From positions 248,001 to 312,000 of the forward strand of contig NZ_JOGB01000003.1 of the NCBI RefSeq assembly GCF_000719335.1: a stretch of 64,000 nt of DNA, written 5' to 3'. Below the pieces are notes generated by a model. The model made no database searches. It had not been told where the DNA came from and worked only from the letters and a program-made list of their open reading frames with translations. Position numbers and translations under genes: made by a program. Below are positions 36,864-46,234 of this stretch, one piece after another. Every line of letters starts with the position of its first letter. Position 1 is the stretch's first letter. This stretch comes from Streptomyces sp. NRRL S-87. GTDB lineage: Bacteria > Actinomycetota > Actinomycetes > Streptomycetales > Streptomycetaceae.

Positions 36864-39137
36864 GTGTCGTCCCTTGCGCTGTACCGCCGCTATCGCCCCG
36901 AGTCGTTCGCCGAGGTCATCGGGCAGGAGCATGTCACTGCACCCCTGATGCAGGCCCTGCGGAACAACCGGGTGAACCACGCGTACCTGTTCAGCGGTCC
37001 GCGCGGCTGCGGAAAGACGACCAGTGCGCGCATCCTGGCCCGCTGCCTGAACTGTGAGCAAGGTCCCACCCCCACCCCCTGCGGGGAGTGCCAGTCCTGC
37101 CGCGACCTGGCGCGCAACGGACCGGGCTCGATCGACGTGATCGAGATCGACGCGGCCTCACACGGCGGTGTGGACGACGCCCGCGACCTGCGCGAGAAGG
37201 CCTTCTTCGGCCCCGCCGCCAGCCGCTACAAGATCTACATCATCGACGAGGCCCACATGGTCACGTCGGCCGGCTTCAACGCGCTGCTGAAGGTCGTCGA
37301 GGAGCCGCCGGAGCACCTCAAGTTCATCTTCGCCACGACGGAGCCGGAGAAGGTCATCGGGACCATCCGGTCCCGCACCCACCACTACCCGTTCCGGCTC
37401 GTGCCGCCCGGCACCCTGCGCGAGTACCTGGGCGAGGTCTGCGGTCGCGAGGGCATCCCCGTCGAGGACGGCGTGCTGCCGCTCGTGGTGCGCGCCGGTG
37501 CCGGATCCGTGCGCGACTCCATGTCCGTCATGGACCAGCTCCTCGCGGGCGCGGCCGAGGACGGTGTGACGTACGCCATGGCCACCTCCCTCCTCGGCTA
37601 CACGGACGGCTCCCTGCTGGACGCCGTGGTGGACGCGTTCGCCGCCGGCGACGGCGCGGCCGCCTTCGAGGTGGTCGACCGGGTGATCGAGGGCGGGAAC
37701 GACCCCCGCCGCTTCGTCGCCGACCTGCTGGAGCGGCTGCGCGACCTGGTGATCCTCGCCGCCGTGCCGGACGCGGGCGAGAAGGGGCTCATCGACGCCC
37801 CCGCCGACGTCGTGGAGCGCATGCAGGCCCAGGCGTCGGTGTTCGGCGCCGCCGAGCTCAGCCGGGCGGCGGACCTCGTCAACGCCGGGCTGACCGAGAT
37901 GCGCGGCGCCACCTCGCCCCGCCTGCAGCTGGAGCTGATCTGCGCGCGCGTGCTGCTGCCCGCCACCTACGACGACGAGCGCTCCGTGCAGGCCCGCCTC
38001 GACCGCCTCGAGCGCGGCGGCGCCGCCGCCGCGGCCTTCGCGGCACCCGGTGGCGCGCCCGCGATGGCGTACGTCCCCGGGCCCGAGGCCCACGGCATGG
38101 CCCCGCTCCCGCCCGGCGGCGGGGCGGCCGCGGCCCGTGCGGCGGTGCGCGGCGCCCCCGCGACCCCCGCGACGCCCGCCCCCCCGACCCCGGTCCCCGA
38201 GCCCGTAGCCGCCGCCCCGGCGCCGGAGCCCGCCGCGGCCCAGGCCGCGCCGGGCGCCTGGCCCGGTGCCGCCCAGCCCGGGTCCGCCCCGCTCCCGCAG
38301 GCGCAGCCCCCGGCCCCGGAGCCGACCGCGGCCCAGGCCCCCGCCGGCGCCTGGCCGACCGCGCAGAGCGCCCCCGCCCAGCCCGCCGCCCCGGCCCAGC
38401 CCGCTCCCGGCGCCTGGCCCGGCGCGGCCCAGCCGGGCTCCGGCGGCCCGGCGCGCGGGGCCTGGCCCAGTGCCGCCCAGCCCGGTACGGGCGCCCCCGC
38501 GCAGCCCGCCCCGCCCGCGCAGGCCGCCGCCCCGGCCGCCGCCGCGCAGCCCGCGGCCGCCGCGCCGTCCGCCGCCATGGTCCAGGGCGCCGGCCAGGTG
38601 CAGGCGATGTGGCCGGGCGTCCTGGAGGCCGTCAAGAACCGCCGCCGCTTCACGTGGATCCTGCTGAGCCAGAACGCGCAGGTCGTCGGCTTCGACGGCA
38701 GCACCCTCCAGCTCGGCTTCCCCAACCCCGGAGCCCGGGACAACTTCTCCAGCAGCGGCAGCGAGGACGTCCTCAAGGCGGTCCTGGCCGAGCAGTTCCA
38801 GGTCAACTGGAAGATCGACGCCGTGGTCGGCGGCGCCCCGGCCGCCCCCGCCGGACCGTCGTACGGCGCCCCGGCCCCGCAGCGGGCGTACGCGCCGCCG
38901 GCGGCCCCCACCCCCGTCCAGCAGCCTGCCGCCCCGGCCGCGCCCCAGGTCCCGCAGGCCCCGCCCGGCCCGCAGGGCGCCGCACCCCCGCAGCCGGCCG
39001 CCCCGGTCCCGGTCGCCCCCGAGGACGACGTGCCGGAGGAGGACGACCCCGACCTGGTGGAGAGCGCGCTCACGGGCCACGAGCTGATCGTGCGGGAGCT
39101 CGGCGCCACGGTGGTGGAGGAATACACGAACGAGTAG
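36864..39137 (+). CDS. dnaX: DNA polymerase III subunit gamma/tau
   Basis: A 757-residue clamp-loader subunit. The AAA+ ATPase has Walker A GPRGCGKTTSARIL (about 45-58), a zinc module (Cys64, Cys73, Cys76, Cys79 in CLNCEQGPTPTPCGECQSC), DEAH at 128-131, and the SRC arginine-finger region GTIRSRTHHYPF. Domain III follows up to about 375. A Pro/Ala-rich linker of about 200 residues (about 385-575) precedes a C-terminal τ-like domain (WPGVLEAVKNRRRFTWILLS), and the protein ends in an acidic VPEEDDPDLVESALTGHELI segment. The GTG at 36864 is chosen from homology (SSLALYRRYRPESFAEVIGQ) and its -10 spacing; in-frame codons upstream overlap the SRP RNA. Confidence 0.96.
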   Translation: MSSLALYRRYRPESFAEVIGQEHVTAPLMQALRNNRVNHAYLFSGPRGCGKTTSARILARCLNCEQGPTPTPCGECQSCRDLARNGPGSIDVIEIDAASHGGVDDARDLREKAFFGPAASRYKIYIIDEAHMVTSAGFNALLKVVEEPPEHLKFIFATTEPEKVIGTIRSRTHHYPFRLVPPGTLREYLGEVCGREGIPVEDGVLPLVVRAGAGSVRDSMSVMDQLLAGAAEDGVTYAMATSLLGYTDGSLLDAVVDAFAAGDGAAAFEVVDRVIEGGNDPRRFVADLLERLRDLVILAAVPDAGEKGLIDAPADVVERMQAQASVFGAAELSRAADLVNAGLTEMRGATSPRLQLELICARVLLPATYDDERSVQARLDRLERGGAAAAAFAAPGGAPAMAYVPGPEAHGMAPLPPGGGAAAARAAVRGAPATPATPAPPTPVPEPVAAAPAPEPAAAQAAPGAWPGAAQPGSAPLPQAQPPAPEPTAAQAPAGAWPTAQSAPAQPAAPAQPAPGAWPGAAQPGSGGPARGAWPSAAQPGTGAPAQPAPPAQAAAPAAAAQPAAAAPSAAMVQGAGQVQAMWPGVLEAVKNRRRFTWILLSQNAQVVGFDGSTLQLGFPNPGARDNFSSSGSEDVLKAVLAEQFQVNWKIDAVVGGAPAAPAGPSYGAPAPQRAYAPPAAPTPVQQPAAPAAPQVPQAPPGPQGAAPPQPAAPVPVAPEDDVPEEDDPDLVESALTGHELIVRELGATVVEEYTNE

Positions 39138-39184
39138 CGGCCCGGCCTTGGGTGCCCGCACAAAGATCGCGGGGCCGGGCGGGC

Positions 39185-39190
39185 TAGGCT
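39185..39190 (+). promoter_or_regulatory. purD -10 box (leaderless transcript likely)
   Basis: TAGGCT ends 7 nt before the purD GTG; the interval gcctccc has no ribosome-binding site. Confidence 0.55.
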
Positions 39191-39197
39191 GCCTCCC

Positions 39198-40451
39198 GTG
39201 AAGGTCCTCGTCATCGGCGGCGGCGCCCGCGAACATGCCCTGTGCCGCTCTCTGTCCCTCGATCCCGACGTCACCGCGCTGCACTGCGCCCCCGGCAACG
39301 CCGGAATCGCGGAAGTGGCGGAGCTGCACCCCGTCGACGCGCTCGACGGCGCCGACGTGGCCCGCCTCGCGGCGGAGCTCGGCGTCGACCTGGTCGTGGT
39401 CGGCCCCGAGGCGCCGCTGGTCGCCGGGGTGGCCGACGCCGTGCGCGCGGCCGGCATCGCGGTCTTCGGCCCGTCCGCCGAGGCGGCCCGGCTGGAGGGC
39501 TCGAAGGCCTTCGCCAAGGACGTCATGGCCGGCGCCGGCGTGCCGACGGCCCGCAGTTACGTCTGCACCACCCCGGAGGAGGTCGACGAGGCCCTCGACG
39601 CCTTCGGTGCCCCCTACGTCGTCAAGGACGACGGCCTGGCCGCCGGCAAGGGCGTGGTCGTCACCTCCGACCTGGCCGCAGCCCGCGAGCACGCGCTGGC
39701 CTGCGAGCGGGTCGTCATCGAGGAGTACCTCGACGGCCCCGAGGTCTCGCTGTTCGCGATCACCGACGGCACCACCGTCCTGCCGCTCCAGCCCGCCCAG
39801 GACTTCAAGCGCGCCCTCGACGGCGACGAGGGCCCGAACACCGGCGGCATGGGCGCGTACTCGCCGCTGCCCTGGGCCGACCCGAAGCTGGTCGACGAGG
39901 TCATGGAGACCGTCCTCCAGCCGACCGTCGACGAGCTGCGGCGCCGCGGCACGCCGTTCTCCGGCCTGCTCTACGCCGGTCTGGCGATCACCAGCCGCGG
40001 CGTGCGGGTGATCGAGTTCAACGCCCGCTTCGGCGACCCCGAGACCCAGGTCGTGCTGGCCCGGCTGAAGACGCCGCTGGCGGGCGTCCTGATGAACGCG
40101 GCCCGGGGCACCCTCGACGCGCAGGCGCCCCTCAACTGGCGCTCCGACGCGGCCGTCACGGTCGTCATCGCCTCCCACAACTACCCGGGCACGCCCCGCA
40201 CGGGCGACCCGATCGAAGGCCTGGCGGAGGTCGCCGCCGAGGACGCCCCGCACGCGTACGTCCTGCACGCCGGCACCCGCTCCGAGGGCGGCCAGGTCCT
40301 CAGCGCGGGCGGCCGCGTGCTGTCCGTGACCGCGACCGGTTCCGACCTGGCGCAGGCCCGGGACCGGGCGTATAAGGCCGTCGGCCGGATCCGCCTCGAC
40401 GGCTCCCAGCACCGCACGGACATCGCGCTGAAGGCGGCCGAAGGCCGCTGA
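39198..40451 (+). CDS. purD: Phosphoribosylamine-glycine ligase (GAR synthetase)
   Basis: A 417-residue ATP-grasp enzyme for the second step of purine synthesis (phosphoribosylamine plus glycine to GAR). It begins with the family signature [14 protein letters not shown]. The ATP-grasp region includes [18 protein letters not shown] and [20 protein letters not shown], the glycine/metal site includes [14 protein letters not shown], and [16 protein letters not shown] is diagnostic. The length is normal. It follows dnaX by 60 bp, with its own promoter. Confidence 0.98.
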   Translation: MKVLVIGGGAREHALCRSLSLDPDVTALHCAPGNAGIAEVAELHPVDALDGADVARLAAELGVDLVVVGPEAPLVAGVADAVRAAGIAVFGPSAEAARLEGSKAFAKDVMAGAGVPTARSYVCTTPEEVDEALDAFGAPYVVKDDGLAAGKGVVVTSDLAAAREHALACERVVIEEYLDGPEVSLFAITDGTTVLPLQPAQDFKRALDGDEGPNTGGMGAYSPLPWADPKLVDEVMETVLQPTVDELRRRGTPFSGLLYAGLAITSRGVRVIEFNARFGDPETQVVLARLKTPLAGVLMNAARGTLDAQAPLNWRSDAAVTVVIASHNYPGTPRTGDPIEGLAEVAAEDAPHAYVLHAGTRSEGGQVLSAGGRVLSVTATGSDLAQARDRAYKAVGRIRLDGSQHRTDIALKAAEGR

Positions 40452-40754
40452 CCCCGCCGCGGGGACACCCGGGGCCCGGAGCGTGCACGGCGCGCCCGGG
40501 CCCTCGGTGTTCGACCGCCGGTTCGACTGCATCCGGCCGCCTTCGAACGCATCCAGCTTTACCCAAAGCCATTCCATCGGGTGAGCAATCGCCTATCCGG
40601 CTGACGGACACCCGAGCCCCAACTAGGGTGCCGCGCAAGGATTCCGGCACTTGGCCCACCGGCATTGCGATGTCGGTGGCGGGTGCCACGCTGGGGGAGT
40701 GAGCAAAGCCGCCGCAGGGCAGAAGCCGCAGGGCAGAGGGGGTGACGTCCGGTC
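40452..40754. other. Intergenic region after purD
   Basis: About 300 bp. No gene is supported. Near 40623 the sequence ctagggtgccgcgc and, near 40700, a ggggga tract could be promoter and leader parts of the next gene; GGGGGTGA at 40738-40745 is its likely ribosome-binding site. Confidence 0.45.
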
Positions 40755-42512
40755 GTGTCCGGAACCGCAATGGGTATCGAGGTGGGCGCGCTGACCGCGC
40801 GGTCCCGCGCCGCCGCCGTGCTGCGCCTGCGCAGCCGGGCGCTGGCCGTCGCGCTGCTGCCCGCCGCCGTCGCGGTGGTGCTGGTGGCCGCCCGCCAGAC
40901 CGGCAGACTGGCCGGGGACACCTGGTCCGCCGTGACCCTCGTCGTGGGCGCCGTGGCGGGGCTGGTGCTGCTGCTCGCCGGAGCGTTCGGGGCCGTGGTG
41001 CTGCGCGCCGGCCCCGCGACGACGCCGACCGTCCCGGTCTCCGAGGCGGCCGCGCCCGACCTCTACCGCCTCGTGCGCGACCTGGCCGAGCGGCTGGAGG
41101 TCCCGCCCCCTTCGGCGATAGCGCTGACCCCCGACTGCGACAGCTGGCTGGAGGACCGTACGCACGCCACGCAGCGGCGCGGCGCGGCCGGCGACCCCGC
41201 CCCGCGCACGCAGGAGGCGGGCTTCGCCGCCGCGCCGGTCCTGGTGATCGGCTCGCCCTTCCTGTGGTGGATGCGGGTGGCGGAGCTGCGTGCCGTCCTC
41301 GCGCCCGTGGTGGCGGGCACCGGCCCCTCGGCCGACCCGGACATAGCCGGGGCCCGGCGGTTCGTCCGCGGGCTCGACGCGGCCGTGGACGTGGGCCGGC
41401 GGCCCGGCCTCGGGTGGGTGGCCCGGCTCGGCCGGCTGCTGCTCGGGCTGTGCCGCGCGGACGCCACCGAGATGGAGCGCGGGGTGGCCGCGGCCGCCTC
41501 CGAGCGCGCGCAGACCGTGGACTACGGGCTGCGCATCGTCGCCCAGGAGCAGGTTGGCCTCGCCTACGCGGGCTGGGACCGGCTGCTGACGCGGGTGGCA
41601 CTGCCCGCCTGGCGGATGGGCCGCTGGCCCTCCCGGTTGGACGCGGGCGTGGTCTCCGCCCTCACCGAACTGTCCCGGCGCGACCGACTGGCCGAGGGCT
41701 TCGCCTCCCGGCTGGGCGAGCGGCCGGCCTGCGACCTGCTGGAGGAGCCCGGCCTCGTGGACGAGGCCGCCTCGCTGCTGGCCGCGCGGCTCTTCCACGG
41801 CGGCCCGGCCGAGCCCGGCCCCGACTGGTCGCCGGTGGACTGGGCGGCGTACCCGGAGGAGGTCGTCGACCGCAAGTGGCGCACCGAGGCCGCCCGCCTG
41901 CACCGCGCCCTGGACGCCCTCGCCCTGCCGGCCGGGTACGGGCCCGCTCCGACCACCCTCGCACCGCCCGCCCCCGCCCCGGGCGCGTCGGCCGCCCCGC
42001 AGGGTCCGAACGGGCCGGACGCCCAGGACGCCCCGGCCCCGGCCCCCGCGGCTGCGGACCCGACCGCCGCCGCGCCCCCCGCACCGGCGCCCGACGCCCT
42101 GCACGGCCCCACCCTGGAGCGGGTGTTCCTCTCCCTCGCCGTCGGCCAGGCCGAGGACCTGGCCGCCCGGCTCAGCGCCGACGCCGCCCGCGACGAGCGG
42201 CCGGCCGCCACCCCCGGCCGCCGCGGCGGCTCCGACGAGCTGCCCCTCTTCCCGCTCCAGCCGCCCCGCTCCGGCCGGGACCTGCTGGCCGACCACGTCA
42301 CGGCCATGGTGTGCTGCGCGGCCGTCGACACCGCCGGGGCCGCCCCCGGCCTCGACTGGCTCGACGGACCCGCCCTCCTCGTCGGGGGCGCCCGCCGCAC
42401 CGACCTCACCCCGCGGGTGCTGTCCCTCGTCGAGGACGGCGATCCGGACCCGCTGCGTTCCTGGCTCGCCGAGCTCGGGGTGCGCCCCGAGAAGCCCGTG
42501 CGCCTGGTCTGA
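40755..42512 (+). CDS. Membrane protein with degenerate M48-like region, unknown function
   Basis: A 585-residue protein. Two N-terminal membrane helices (about 30-45 and 58-82, with VTLVVGAVAGLVLLLAGAFG) are followed by a region laid out like an M48 zinc protease (APDLYRLVRDLAERLEVPPP, APVLVIGSPFLWWMRVAELR, AVLAPVVAGTG). Where M48 enzymes have HExxH after the AELRAVLA-like segment, this has APVVAGT, so the zinc site is lost. The C-terminal half contains a Pro/Ala-rich linker (about 395-450) and a helical end (LERVFLSLAVGQAEDLAARL). It sits between purD and purC in Streptomyces but has no evident link to purines. GTG start with GGGGGTGA upstream. Confidence 0.8.
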   Translation: MSGTAMGIEVGALTARSRAAAVLRLRSRALAVALLPAAVAVVLVAARQTGRLAGDTWSAVTLVVGAVAGLVLLLAGAFGAVVLRAGPATTPTVPVSEAAAPDLYRLVRDLAERLEVPPPSAIALTPDCDSWLEDRTHATQRRGAAGDPAPRTQEAGFAAAPVLVIGSPFLWWMRVAELRAVLAPVVAGTGPSADPDIAGARRFVRGLDAAVDVGRRPGLGWVARLGRLLLGLCRADATEMERGVAAAASERAQTVDYGLRIVAQEQVGLAYAGWDRLLTRVALPAWRMGRWPSRLDAGVVSALTELSRRDRLAEGFASRLGERPACDLLEEPGLVDEAASLLAARLFHGGPAEPGPDWSPVDWAAYPEEVVDRKWRTEAARLHRALDALALPAGYGPAPTTLAPPAPAPGASAAPQGPNGPDAQDAPAPAPAAADPTAAAPPAPAPDALHGPTLERVFLSLAVGQAEDLAARLSADAARDERPAATPGRRGGSDELPLFPLQPPRSGRDLLADHVTAMVCCAAVDTAGAAPGLDWLDGPALLVGGARRTDLTPRVLSLVEDGDPDPLRSWLAELGVRPEKPVRLV

Positions 42513-42718
42513 AAACGCCCCCTTTCCCCCGGTCCGACCGGACCGGTATGTTCCGCTCACGTCAATCCGCGACAAACGGTGACGGAGTGCGTGCGTAATG
42601 TGATGTGCTGGGACCAGTCGCGGACCACCCGCGGCAGACCGGCGGACGGCACACACACGCACACGGCGGGCGGGACCGACCCCGCGCGCGTCCGGGGGGC
42701 GAGGGAGGGGAGCAGCGC

Positions 42719-44278
42719 ATGGGCGAGGCGGACCAGACCGAGGGCCGGCTCCGCGACGGCGGCGGGTCCGCGCGGGCCGACGGCCCGGCGGGCCCCGGGA
42801 CGCCGCCCCCGATCCGGCGGTGGGAGTCGGGCGCCCTCGCGCACGCGGTCACGGACCCCTTCGGGCAGGGCCCGCTCCCCTGGTTCCGCGGCAGCGAGGT
42901 CTACTTCGACGACACCGGCCAGGTCGTCCCCTGGTACGTCGACCCCGCGGCGGCCCCCGGCCAGGTCCCGGCCCCCCGCGCGGGCGCCGGCGGCCCCCGC
43001 AGCGCCGACGACGTGCACCGCCAGATCAAGGGCTTCGCCTCCACCGGAGCGGTCGCCCCGGGCGAGGCCATCGACTTCCACATCACCGTCGACCCGCCCC
43101 AGCAGTTCTCCGTGGACGTCTACCGGATCGGCCACTACGGCGGGGACGGCGCCGCGAAGATCACCACCAGCCCGCGGCTGTCCGGCATCGTCCAGCCCGC
43201 CCCGCTCACCGCCGACCGCACCGTCTCCTGCCACCACTGGTGGCTCTCGTGGCGCCTCCAGGTCCCCTCGTACTGGAACCTCGGCGCGTACGTCGCCGTG
43301 CTGACCACCGCCGACGGCTACCGCTCCCACATCCCCTTCACGGTCCGCGACGACCACCCCGCCGACCTGCTCCTGCTGCTCCCCGACATCACGTGGCAGG
43401 CCTACAACCTGTACCCCGAGGACGGCCGCACCGGCGCCAGCCTCTACCACGCCTGGGACGAGCAGGGCCGGCTCCTCGGCGAGCAGGACGCGGCCATCAC
43501 CGTCTCCTTCGACCGCCCGTACGCGGGCGCCGGCCTGCCCCTGCACGTCGGCCACGCCTACGACTTCATCCGCTGGGCCGAGCGGTACGGCTACGACCTC
43601 GCCTACGCCGACACGCGCGACCTGCACGCCGGCCGCGTGGACCCCACCCGCTACCGGGGCCTGGTCTTCCCCGGCCACGACGAGTACTGGTCCGTCCCGA
43701 TGCGGCGCACCGTCGAGGCGGCCCGCGCGCACGGCACGTCCCTGGTCTTCCTCTCGGCGAACACCATGTACTGGCAGGTGGAGCTCTCCCCGTCCCCCTC
43801 CGGCGTCCCGGACCGGCTGCTGACGTGCCGAAAACGCCGGGGCCCGGGCAGACCCGCGCTCTGGCGCGAGGTGGACCGGCCCGAACAGCAGCTGCTGGGC
43901 ATCCAGTACGCCGGCCGGGTCCCGGAGCCGGCCCCGCTGGTGGTCCGCAACGCCTCGCACTGGCTGTGGGACGCCACCGGCGCCGACGAGGGCGACGAAA
44001 TCGCCGGCCTGGTCGCGGGCGAGGCCGACCGGTACTTCCCGCGCACCCAACTCCCCGAGCACGAGGGCCGCATCCTCCTCGCCCACTCCCCCTACCCGGA
44101 CGGGGACGGGGCGCTGCGGCACCAGGAGACCTCCCTGTACCGGGCTCCGAGCGGCGCGCTGGTCTTCGCCTCCGGCACCTTCGCGTGGTCGCCCGCCCTC
44201 GACCGGCCCGGCCACGTCGACGAGCGGATCCAGCGGGCCACGGCCAACCTCCTCGACCGGATCTGCAAGCGCGACTGA
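42719..44278 (+). CDS. N,N-dimethylformamidase large-subunit-like protein
   Basis: A 519-residue protein whose core (about 100-515) resembles the large subunit of N,N-dimethylformamidase. Indicative segments are VYRIGHYGGDGAAKI, WNLGAYVAVLTTADGYRSHI, LLLLPDITWQAYNLY, YDLAYADTRDLHAGRVDPTR, VFPGHDEYWSVPMRRTVEAA, LVFLSANTMYWQVEL and FASGTFAWSPALD. These folds combine β-rich and amidohydrolase-like parts. True DMF hydrolysis is unproven here, and no small subunit is visible. The ATG at 42719 is chosen because GGGAGGGGAG precedes it; a longer reading frame upstream encodes low-complexity Arg/Gly/Pro. A -10-like TATGTT lies at 42547-42552. Confidence 0.78.
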   Translation: MGEADQTEGRLRDGGGSARADGPAGPGTPPPIRRWESGALAHAVTDPFGQGPLPWFRGSEVYFDDTGQVVPWYVDPAAAPGQVPAPRAGAGGPRSADDVHRQIKGFASTGAVAPGEAIDFHITVDPPQQFSVDVYRIGHYGGDGAAKITTSPRLSGIVQPAPLTADRTVSCHHWWLSWRLQVPSYWNLGAYVAVLTTADGYRSHIPFTVRDDHPADLLLLLPDITWQAYNLYPEDGRTGASLYHAWDEQGRLLGEQDAAITVSFDRPYAGAGLPLHVGHAYDFIRWAERYGYDLAYADTRDLHAGRVDPTRYRGLVFPGHDEYWSVPMRRTVEAARAHGTSLVFLSANTMYWQVELSPSPSGVPDRLLTCRKRRGPGRPALWREVDRPEQQLLGIQYAGRVPEPAPLVVRNASHWLWDATGADEGDEIAGLVAGEADRYFPRTQLPEHEGRILLAHSPYPDGDGALRHQETSLYRAPSGALVFASGTFAWSPALDRPGHVDERIQRATANLLDRICKRD

Positions 44279-44376
44279 GGCGCGCGACGCGGGACGCGGG
44301 CCGACCCCGGGAACGGAGCACGCCCCTCCGTACGCGAGAATCGGTGTGCCCTCATACAGAACCACAGGGAGACACC

Positions 44377-45282
44377 GTGTCCGGATTCGTCGAAAAGCCC
44401 GAGCCGGTTCAGGTCCCGGGCCTGGTCCACCTCCACACCGGCAAGGTCCGCGAGCTCTACCGCAACGAGGCGGGCGACCTGGTGATGGTGGCCAGCGACC
44501 GCATGTCCGCGTACGACTGGGTGCTCCCGACCGAGATCCCGGACAAGGGCCGGGTCCTCACCCAGCTCTCCCTGTGGTGGTTCGACCAGCTCGCGGACAT
44601 CGTCCCGAACCACGTCATCTCCACCGAGCTGCCCGAGGGCGCCCCCGCCGACTGGGCCGGCCGCACCCTGGTCTGCCAGTCGCTGAACATGGTCCCGGTC
44701 GAGTGCGTGGCCCGCGGCTACCTCACCGGCTCGGGCCTGGCCGAGTACCGGCAGACCCGCACGGTCTGCGGACTCGCCCTGCCCGAGGGCCTCGTGGACG
44801 GCTCCGAGCTGCCCGCGCCGATCTTCACCCCGGCCACCAAGGCCGCGGTCGGCGAGCACGACGAGAACGTCTCGTACGAGGAGGTGGCCCGCCAGGTCGG
44901 CGCCGAGACCGCCGCCCTGCTGCGCCAGACCACGCTCGCCGTCTACGGCCGGGCCCGGGACATCGCGCGCGAGCGCGGGATCATCCTGGCGGACACCAAG
45001 TTCGAGTTCGGCTTCGCCGCCGACGGCGGGACCCTGGTCGCCGCCGACGAGGTCCTCACCCCGGACTCCTCCCGCTTCTGGCCGGCCGACCAGTGGCAGC
45101 CGGGCCGCGCGCAGCCCTCGTACGACAAGCAGTTCGTCCGTGACTGGCTGACCGGCGAGTCCGGCTGGGACCGCACGGGCGAGGAGCCGCCGCCGGCCCT
45201 GCCGCAGCACGTCGTCGACGCCACCCGCGCCAAGTACGTCGAGGCGTACGAGCTGCTCACCGGCGCCCCCTGGAACTTCTGA
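44377..45282 (+). CDS. purC: Phosphoribosylaminoimidazole-succinocarboxamide (SAICAR) synthase
   Basis: A 301-residue cytosolic enzyme joining CAIR and aspartate with ATP. Diagnostic segments are HTGKVRELYRN, ASDRMSAYDWVLPTEIPDKG, ECVARGYLTGSGLAEY, IFTPATKAAVGEHDENVSYE, ILADTKFEFGF and DEVLTPDSSRFWPADQW. The GTG at 44377 follows AGGGAGACACC. The length matches the larger actinobacterial/yeast-like PurC rather than the 237-residue E. coli form. A terminator follows downstream. Confidence 0.97.
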   Translation: MSGFVEKPEPVQVPGLVHLHTGKVRELYRNEAGDLVMVASDRMSAYDWVLPTEIPDKGRVLTQLSLWWFDQLADIVPNHVISTELPEGAPADWAGRTLVCQSLNMVPVECVARGYLTGSGLAEYRQTRTVCGLALPEGLVDGSELPAPIFTPATKAAVGEHDENVSYEEVARQVGAETAALLRQTTLAVYGRARDIARERGIILADTKFEFGFAADGGTLVAADEVLTPDSSRFWPADQWQPGRAQPSYDKQFVRDWLTGESGWDRTGEEPPPALPQHVVDATRAKYVEAYELLTGAPWNF

Positions 45283-45348
45283 GCCCGGACGACCCGCCCG
45301 GCCCCGCCCCCCGCACCCCCGCGGGGGGAGGGGGGGCGGCGCACATCG

Positions 45349-45402
45349 GACGGGGCCCTCGAACACGACGGGGCCCTCGAACACGACGGGGCCCTCGAAC
45401 AC
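45349..45402. repeat. Three perfect 18-bp tandem copies
   Basis: gacggggccctcgaacac is repeated three times without change (45349-45366, 45367-45384, 45385-45402) between purC and the tRNA-Gly terminator. It is non-coding and may vary in copy number. Confidence 0.9.
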
Positions 45403-45405
45403 GAA

Positions 45406-45436
45406 GAAGGCCCCGGTCGTGATGACCGGGGCCTTC
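45406..45436. terminator. Bidirectional terminator between purC and tRNA-Gly
   Basis: GAAGGCCCCGGTC (45406-45418) pairs perfectly with GACCGGGGCCTTC (45424-45436), with a 5-nt loop. It ends the minus-strand tRNA-Gly transcript and probably purC. Confidence 0.85.
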
Positions 45437-45442
45437 CCTCTG

Positions 45443-45515
45443 AGCGGACGACGAGATTCGAACTCGCGACCCTCACCTTGGCAAGGTGATGCTCTACCAA
45501 CTGAGCCACGTCCGC
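45443..45515 (-). tRNA. tRNA-Gly (anticodon GCC), copy 1
   Basis: On the minus strand the acceptor GCGGACG pairs with CGTCCGC. The anticodon loop is TTGCCAA, and the TΨC arm reads GCGAGTTCGAATCTCGT. It is identical to the copy at 49440-49512. Confidence 0.95.
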
Positions 45516-45537
45516 ATGCGCCGTAGCGCGAGACCTA

Positions 45538-46179
45538 CTATACCCAACCTTTGAGGCGGGCGAGACGCACTGCCGCGTGCCGGTTCTCCGCACCCAGCTT
45601 CGCGGCCGCCGACGAGAGGTAGTTGCGCACGGTCCCCGGCGAGAGGGCGGCGCGCTCGGCGATCTCCGTGACCGGCGCACCGTCCGCCGCGAGTTCGAGG
45701 AGCTCGGCCTCGCGGGCGGTCAGCGGCGAGTCGCCCGTGCTGATCGCGTCGGCCGCCAACTCCGGGTCCACGTACCGCCCTCCGGCGTGCACGGTCCTGA
45801 TGATCTCGGCCAGTCGCTGCGCCGAGACGGTCTTCGGGACGAAGCCCCGCACTCCGGCCGCCAGGGCCCGCTTCAGGTAGCCGGGCCGCCCGTGACTGGT
45901 CACGATCATGGTCCGGCAGTCCGGGAGTTCGGCCCGCAGGGATGTGGCGACGCTCACACCGTCCGCCCCCGGCATCTGGAGGTCGAGCACGGCCACGTCC
46001 GGCTCGTGGGCCCGCGCCATCGCCAGCGCCTCCGGCCCCGAGGCGGCCTCGGCGACCACCAGCAGGTCGTCCTCGAGGCCCAGCAGGGCCGCCAGCGCGC
46101 CCCGGATCAGGTGCTCGTCGTCGGCCAGCAGGATCCGTACGACCGCCCCGCTCGCGCCCCCGCCCGCGCCCCCGCTCAT
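45538..46179 (-). CDS. NarL/LuxR-family (DesR-like) response regulator
   Basis: A 213-residue response regulator. The receiver (about 14-130) has ILLADDEHLIRGALAALL, the phospho-acceptor Asp in VAVLDLQMPGADG (about 66), the Thr/Ser switch in MIVTSHGRPGYL, and the conserved Lys in GFVPKTVSAQRL. The LuxR helix-turn-helix (about 148-210) includes LTAREAELLELAADGAPVTE and LSPGTVRNYLSSAAAKLGAE. It is the last gene of a minus-strand ABC-transporter/kinase/regulator module and is preceded by the matching kinase gene. Regulators of this arrangement usually control their own ABC transporter in response to membrane or antibiotic stress. Confidence 0.93.
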   Translation of the reverse strand: MSGGAGGGASGAVVRILLADDEHLIRGALAALLGLEDDLLVVAEAASGPEALAMARAHEPDVAVLDLQMPGADGVSVATSLRAELPDCRTMIVTSHGRPGYLKRALAAGVRGFVPKTVSAQRLAEIIRTVHAGGRYVDPELAADAISTGDSPLTAREAELLELAADGAPVTEIAERAALSPGTVRNYLSSAAAKLGAENRHAAVRLARLKGWV

Positions 46180-46234
46180 GCCCCGCCCCCGTTCACGCCC
46201 GCACCGCGCCCCGAATCCGTACCCGTACCGCGCC

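Noticed and set aside
37158..40577. 1139-codon minus-strand frame over dnaX and purD
   Set aside because: It is antisense to two essential genes and has the Arg/Gly/Val composition of a GC shadow.
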